A program made the translations under genes and the position numbers. DNA of 64,000 nt from Anaerolinea thermophila (GTDB lineage Bacteria > Chloroflexota > Anaerolineae > Anaerolineales > Anaerolineaceae). Position 1 is the first letter of the stretch. Each line of letters opens with the position of its first letter. The notes beneath the pieces were generated by a model. The model was not told where the DNA came from. It worked only from the letters and a program-made list of their open reading frames with translations, and did not search any database. This document shows positions 63,880 to 64,000 of the stretch, in pieces. The stretch covers positions 1-64,000 of the forward strand of contig NZ_DYHZ01000005.1 of assembly GCF_020723905.1 (NCBI RefSeq), given 5' to 3'.

Positions 63880-64000
63880 GGCGTTTGACTCACAAAGTTT
63901 GGCTTCTGGCGATTCCATTACTGGGATTGATTCCTGGGTTATGGGGTGTTTTCTTTCCAGCACAGTCTTCCTATAGTGACCTGGTGATCAGTCATTTACC
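63876..64000 (+). CDS. Membrane protein, 5' part only
   Basis: The start ATG overlaps the preceding stop (ATGA). Only 41 residues are visible: a basic start MRRLTHK, then a hydrophobic segment WLLAIPLLGLIPGLWGVFF and SSYSDLVISHL. Ser-Tyr-Ser-Asp after the first span resembles the catalytic loop of GT-C glycosyltransferases, like its neighbour. Truncated by the window end. Confidence 0.6.
   Translation, partial: MRRLTHKVWLLAIPLLGLIPGLWGVFFPAQSSYSDLVISHL

Noticed and set aside
1-64000. CRISPR arrays, insertion sequences, prophage genes
   Set aside because: No regularly spaced repeats, transposase or phage structural genes were found by reading.

Overview
This window looks like chromosome from a free-living bacterium of the phylum Chloroflexota, most likely class Anaerolineae (Anaerolinea-like). 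That placement is an inference from gene content: a sigma-70 gene beside a long TPR protein, a Gld-type ABC operon, a glutaredoxin/DUF2085 fusion, many lipoproteins with Thr/Pro-rich linkers, and a mix of glycoside hydrolases. No rRNA or phylogenetic marker was compared. Nothing points to a prophage, plasmid, insertion sequence or CRISPR array. Gene density is high and only two gaps exceed 300 bases.

Layout. 1-4.9 kb is an envelope-remodelling cluster: the tail of a beta-lactamase-like serine hydrolase, two paralogous LysM/M23 lipoproteins and a polysaccharide deacetylase lipoprotein. 5-8.8 kb carries inositol-phosphate synthase and aconitase. 9-15.5 kb holds a polar amino-acid ABC transporter, preceded by a leader with a possible attenuator, then citrate synthase-proB-proA. 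15.5-18 kb has a solute-binding protein without a signal peptide and a zinc alcohol dehydrogenase. 18.2-24.2 kb is an adaptor/FtsX-permease/two-ATPase export operon, one ATPase being fused to an AbrB domain. 24.2-30 kb is a beta-glucan set: GH5, lactonase, cellobiose-2-epimerase-like protein and GH3. 30-35.2 kb has tRNA-Asp, ndk, a 1039-residue TPR protein with a repeated PDWL motif, and rpoD. 35.3-39.1 kb is a Gld-like ABC operon, followed by a membrane pyrophosphatase. 41.7-53.5 kb is mixed metabolism: RluA-type synthase, aldo/keto reductase, DegV, P1 peptidase, zwf, lipid/ester hydrolases, smpB, a polyprenol-kinase-like protein and a histidine ammonia-lyase. 53.6-59 kb is one run from L,D-transpeptidase through CcdA, TlpA, Grx-DUF2085, PgeF, YggS, YggT and YggU. 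59-62.3 kb holds a membrane-anchored NACHT-HEAT ATPase with a coiled-coil zinc-ribbon partner. The window ends in two multi-pass membrane proteins.

How the parts fit. Acetyl-CoA and oxaloacetate enter the oxidative TCA branch (citrate synthase, aconitase) and feed glutamate and proline (ProB/ProA). Glucose-6-phosphate dehydrogenase and a lactonase-family protein suggest an oxidative pentose phosphate route. GH5, GH3 and the epimerase suggest beta-glucan use. The membrane pyrophosphatase recovers energy from PPi. Several genes appear to be leaderless, with a TATAAT-like box 6-7 bases before the start codon.

Least explained: the PDWL-repeat TPR protein, the NACHT-HEAT/zinc-ribbon pair, the leader upstream of the amino-acid transporter, the ABC-AbrB fusion and the exported-thiol cluster. 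All functions are predicted by reading the sequence; no searches were run.
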